Of a DNA stretch of 64,000 nt, positions 61,144 through 64,000 are shown in pieces; position 1 is the first letter of the stretch, and each line of letters begins with the position of its first letter. The notes below the pieces were generated by a model. It was not told the DNA's origin and searched no databases. It worked only from the letters and a program-made list of their open reading frames with translations. A program made the position numbers and the translations under genes. Source of the DNA: Trema orientale (lineage: Eukaryota; Streptophyta; Magnoliopsida; Rosales; Cannabaceae); NCBI GenBank assembly GCA_002914845.1, contig JXTC01000074.1, positions 372,001 through 436,000 of the forward strand. The letters are read 5' to 3'.

Positions 61144-63737
61144 TTAATCCCCGGAAGCTTTTGTTGAACCAACTGCTTGCTTCTTCGGACAATCGGAAGA
61201 AATATGGCCCTTCTCCCCACAGTCGTAACACGTCCTTCTCTTCAACTTACTAGAACTAACAGAGGTCACTCCAGTATTAGAAACCGTAGTTTCTGTAGTT
61301 GTAGGGACAATTATTGAATTTGTAGTTTCTGCAGTAGTACTAATTGCTGTTTGCTTCTTCGGACAATCAGAAGAAATATGGCCCTTCTCACCACAATCAT
61401 AACACGACCTTCTCTTCATCTTACCAGTACTAACAGAGGTCACTCCAGTATTAGAATCCGTAGTTTCTGTAGTTGTAGGGACAATTATTGAATTCGTAGT
61501 TTCTGTAGTAGTACTAATAGCGGTTTGCTTCTTCGGACAATCGGAAGAAATATGGCCCTTCTCACCACAGTCTAAACACGTCCTTCTCTTCATCTTACCA
61601 GTACTAGTAGAGGTCACTCCAGTATAAGAATCAGTAGTTTCTGCAGTTGTAGGGACAATTCTTGACTCGGTAGTTTCTCTAGTTGTAGGAACAGGTCTTG
61701 ACTTTGTCCCTACTGCTTTTTTCAAAGGGACCGCATAACTTATCTTAACAGGTCTGTCACAAAAATGCTTTTGATTCAACTTTAATGCCAATGCCAAAGA
61801 GAGATTGTCTGAGAAATCTACGTGAGCATAACCCCGAAATTCGCCTGTTTCCTTGTCCATACCAAAGCGTATAGATGATATTTTGCAGTCTGAGAAAAAA
61901 TTCCTTAGTTTGTCCTCAGTGACGTCCCATGACAAATTACCGACATAGATTCTGTTGTAACCCTCCACAGCTTGTGGGGCAAAATCGGATGATTTTTTGG
62001 TTCGATTTGTTTTGTAAGGCTGGATAGTCAGAAATAGTCCACCCCTGAGATAGGTCAAGGAATTACATATGCTTGATATAAGAATTGGGCAACAATAGTA
62101 AATTGGTTGATTAAAGGAGAACAATTTCTATACTCACATGTCAGCTCCATTAAAAGCCAGGGCTCGTTTAGCCGCAGCTTCGGTCTGTAAAAATTCAAGG
62201 AAAAAAGAAATTTGTATCAGGGAAAGATTATAAATTCTAATTAAGTACCAAAGTTATGGAAACTCCATCTTGCTACTATCAAATTATAGTTTTAGTTTAA
62301 TACTCAGAAAAAGAATTCAGGTTCAATTACTAAAAATGCTACAGCAAACAATCTCTAACTGTACGGTCATAAATAGACTTGCGGATTCTGCTTTTATACA
62401 GACAATAGAAAGATATATTCATCTCCAACTTTGACAAATTAAAAGCAAAAACAATTTACATAATCATTTACCTTAAAGCTGACAATGGCGATTCCTCTAA
62501 ATTTTCCACTCTCTGGAAACGTCATACAATCAACTTCGGTAATTGTGCCACAGCCTTCAAAATAACTTCGAATATCATCCTCGGTTGAGTAGTAAGGAAT
62601 TCCTCCGACATAAACTTTTGTACTAACATTTCCATTAGCTTGATTACTAAAAATGACAGAAAACATGTAGAATCAGCTTAAATCACTGTCTAGATGCTAA
62701 ACGAAAGAAGGAATGGAACAACTCGAGCACTGAGAGAGTATAATTAAATATCAAACAACACTAACTCTAATTCCCACAAAATAACAAACATGTTACATGT
62801 TATTCATGAATGTGCGACATCAACTCCAATTTTCACTTTGGACCATTATAACGGCAGAGGAAATTGTAGAGTGAAAGGGCCAAATACTTGAAACTCCTCA
62901 AATCCGTTCTTCTATTTAGCTTTCCGTTCAACAAATTCAAAACAGGATAAATAGGCACAATGAGCTCTTCACAGATATGTTTATGTTAACATCCTTGAGT
63001 TGAGTATCACTTGAAGAAACTTCATTCAATAAACACATTCAAGGCAGTACATATCCTCCCGAAGCAACAAACCAATTCAAAAATTCATATTAAGCACCAA
63101 CATAATCAAACCAAATGTGAAAAAAAAAAAATTAAAATTAAGGGACAAAGAATAAAACTCAATCTGGGCAATTGGGCATAATCTTAAAGTACCTATCATT
63201 GTCCCCATTCGCCTCCGTGTCCGCAACCGCGACCGTGTTCTCTTTCTCTTTCTCTTTATCTTCCTCATTCTTGGCCTTCTTCCTCTTCTTCTTCTGCTGC
63301 TGCTTCTTCTTATTCTTATTCTTCTTGCTCTTCTTCTCCCTCTTCTCAGCCCCATTTTCCTCTGACCCCGAAACTCCATCTTTCTCGTCCTCATTTCCCT
63401 CTCTCTTCCTTTTTCTCTTCTTTTCTCGCAAACCCTCTGGCCCATTTTCCTTCTTGTCCTCTTCTCCAACCTTCTTTTCTTCAGAATCACCAGGGTTCAC
63501 CGCCTCGGGACCTCGCAAAGAGACGGTTTTTCTGCGTTTTTCTCGTTTGGACAATCTGGGTCTCTGAGTTTCCGAGTCCAGAAGCACTTTCAGAGACTTG
63601 GGGGGCTGTATTTGACTATCCCGTTCTGGGTTTGCGGAGCCATTGTTATTGGAATCTGGTTTGGCCACTGATGCAGCTAGAGACTCGGCTAACTCCGCTC
63701 TGAGCTTTTGCTTCAGCTTCTTGTTCGATAAAACCAT
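61144..63737 (-). CDS. PHIP1: PHIP1-like RNA-binding protein: two RRMs and three CCHC zinc knuckles
   Basis: Exons 63737-63193, 62646-62472, 62184-62138, 62044-61144: 1668 bases, 555 residues, GT-AG introns. The N-terminus MVLSNKKLKQKLRAELAESL and the motif PRLSKREKRR match phragmoplastin-interacting protein PHIP1. Residues 70-175 are a Lys/Glu-rich charged tract, probably nuclear or nucleolar targeting. RRM1 has VYVGGI (193-198) and KFRGIAIVSF (230-239); RRM2 has IYVGNL (288-293) and RGYAHVDF (326-333). Three CCHC knuckles follow (Cys412-Cys425, Cys470-Cys483, Cys528-Cys541), each in a 58-residue Thr-rich repeat. Arabidopsis PHIP1 binds the cell-plate dynamin and Ran2 mRNA and acts at the phragmoplast. 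The same role is inferred here. Confidence 0.93.
61150..61665 (-). repeat. Three in-frame 174-base coding repeats (zinc-knuckle units) of the PHIP1-like gene
   Basis: Each 58-codon unit comprises a linker of Thr-rich TTETTxS words and GVTSxS, then KxKRRxCxDCGEKGHISSDC and PKK. The last two linkers are almost identical at the DNA level (gtagtttctgtagttgtagg words), so the array looks recently homogenised. Confidence 0.85.
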
Positions 63738-64000
63738 CCTTGCCCACCTCCTCTAATGGCTTCCACTCGAGTGTTTTACAGATACAGAGCGAATTCGTTG
63801 TGTTGAGGTTTTGCCAATTGTAGGGGAAAGTAGGGGTTTTAGTCTGCTTAGACGGCAGCAGCAGCAGCAGACAGACATTTTAACAGAAAACGACATGTAA
63901 AATTTGACCAAAAACGTCATGTCGTTTATGTAAATAAAGGTCCTTTTTTTTTTTTTTTGCTTTTTTTTTTTTTTTGCCAAAAAAAATAAAGGGCTTTAAG
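63738..64000 (-). promoter_or_regulatory. Upstream region of the PHIP1-like gene
   Basis: Leader and proximal promoter on the minus strand: a (CTG)5 run (complement of 63856-63870), two GTCGTTT-type words (about 63891, 63920) and long A tracts. No TATA box was identified with confidence. Confidence 0.35.

Noticed and set aside
63172-63567. 131-codon plus-strand frame
   Set aside because: Antisense shadow of the Lys/Glu-rich first exon of the PHIP1-like gene; Phe/Ser repeats are its complement.

Overview
The window is nuclear DNA of a flowering plant, almost certainly a eudicot. It has very AT-rich spacers, intron-rich genes with GT-AG borders, plant-only protein families (SOSEKI, ALP1, PHIP1-like, subfamily XV bHLH), an IPS1/At4-type RNA, and many short non-autonomous transposons. 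The species cannot be named from the sequence. There is one 125-base assembly gap (915-1039) and a single N at 32024.

Layout. 1-650: first untranslated exon of a minus-strand gene running off the left edge. 650-9100: gene-free, repeat-rich spacer. 9102-12218 (-): RABE1/Rab8 GTPase, eight coding exons, one GC-AG intron. 12.5-18.5 kb: spacer with inverted-repeat elements. About 18.6-19.06 kb (+): IPS1/At4-like non-coding RNA carrying a bulged miR399 site, with a PHR1-type site just upstream. 20533-21333 (-): ribosomal protein uS8 (RPS15A) with a leader intron. 22.4-32.7 kb: spacer with two LINE 3' ends, one of them split by a miniature LTR element. 32693-35320 (+): atypical bHLH factor, eight exons. 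36.2-37.7 kb: a MITE pair and a foldback element. 39.4-43.9 kb (+): decayed duplicate of an ADF gene, with promoter, leader and 3' UTR still recognisable, loaded with insertions. 48465-49586 (+): the intact actin-depolymerising factor gene. 51366-54663 (-): ALP1-like domesticated Harbinger transposase. 58609-59694 (-): SOSEKI polarity protein. 61144-63737 (-): PHIP1-like protein with two RRMs and three zinc knuckles.

These are independent housekeeping and developmental genes (vesicle traffic, translation, actin turnover, chromatin, cell polarity, cell-plate RNA binding), not a pathway cluster. All seven protein models were built by hand from splice sites and codon phase, and each closes in frame over its full length. 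The most notable item is the target-mimic RNA at 18.6-19.06 kb. The most notable structural story is the ADF duplication. Several mobile-element copies have exact 9-base flanking duplications, the signature of Mutator-type transposition.
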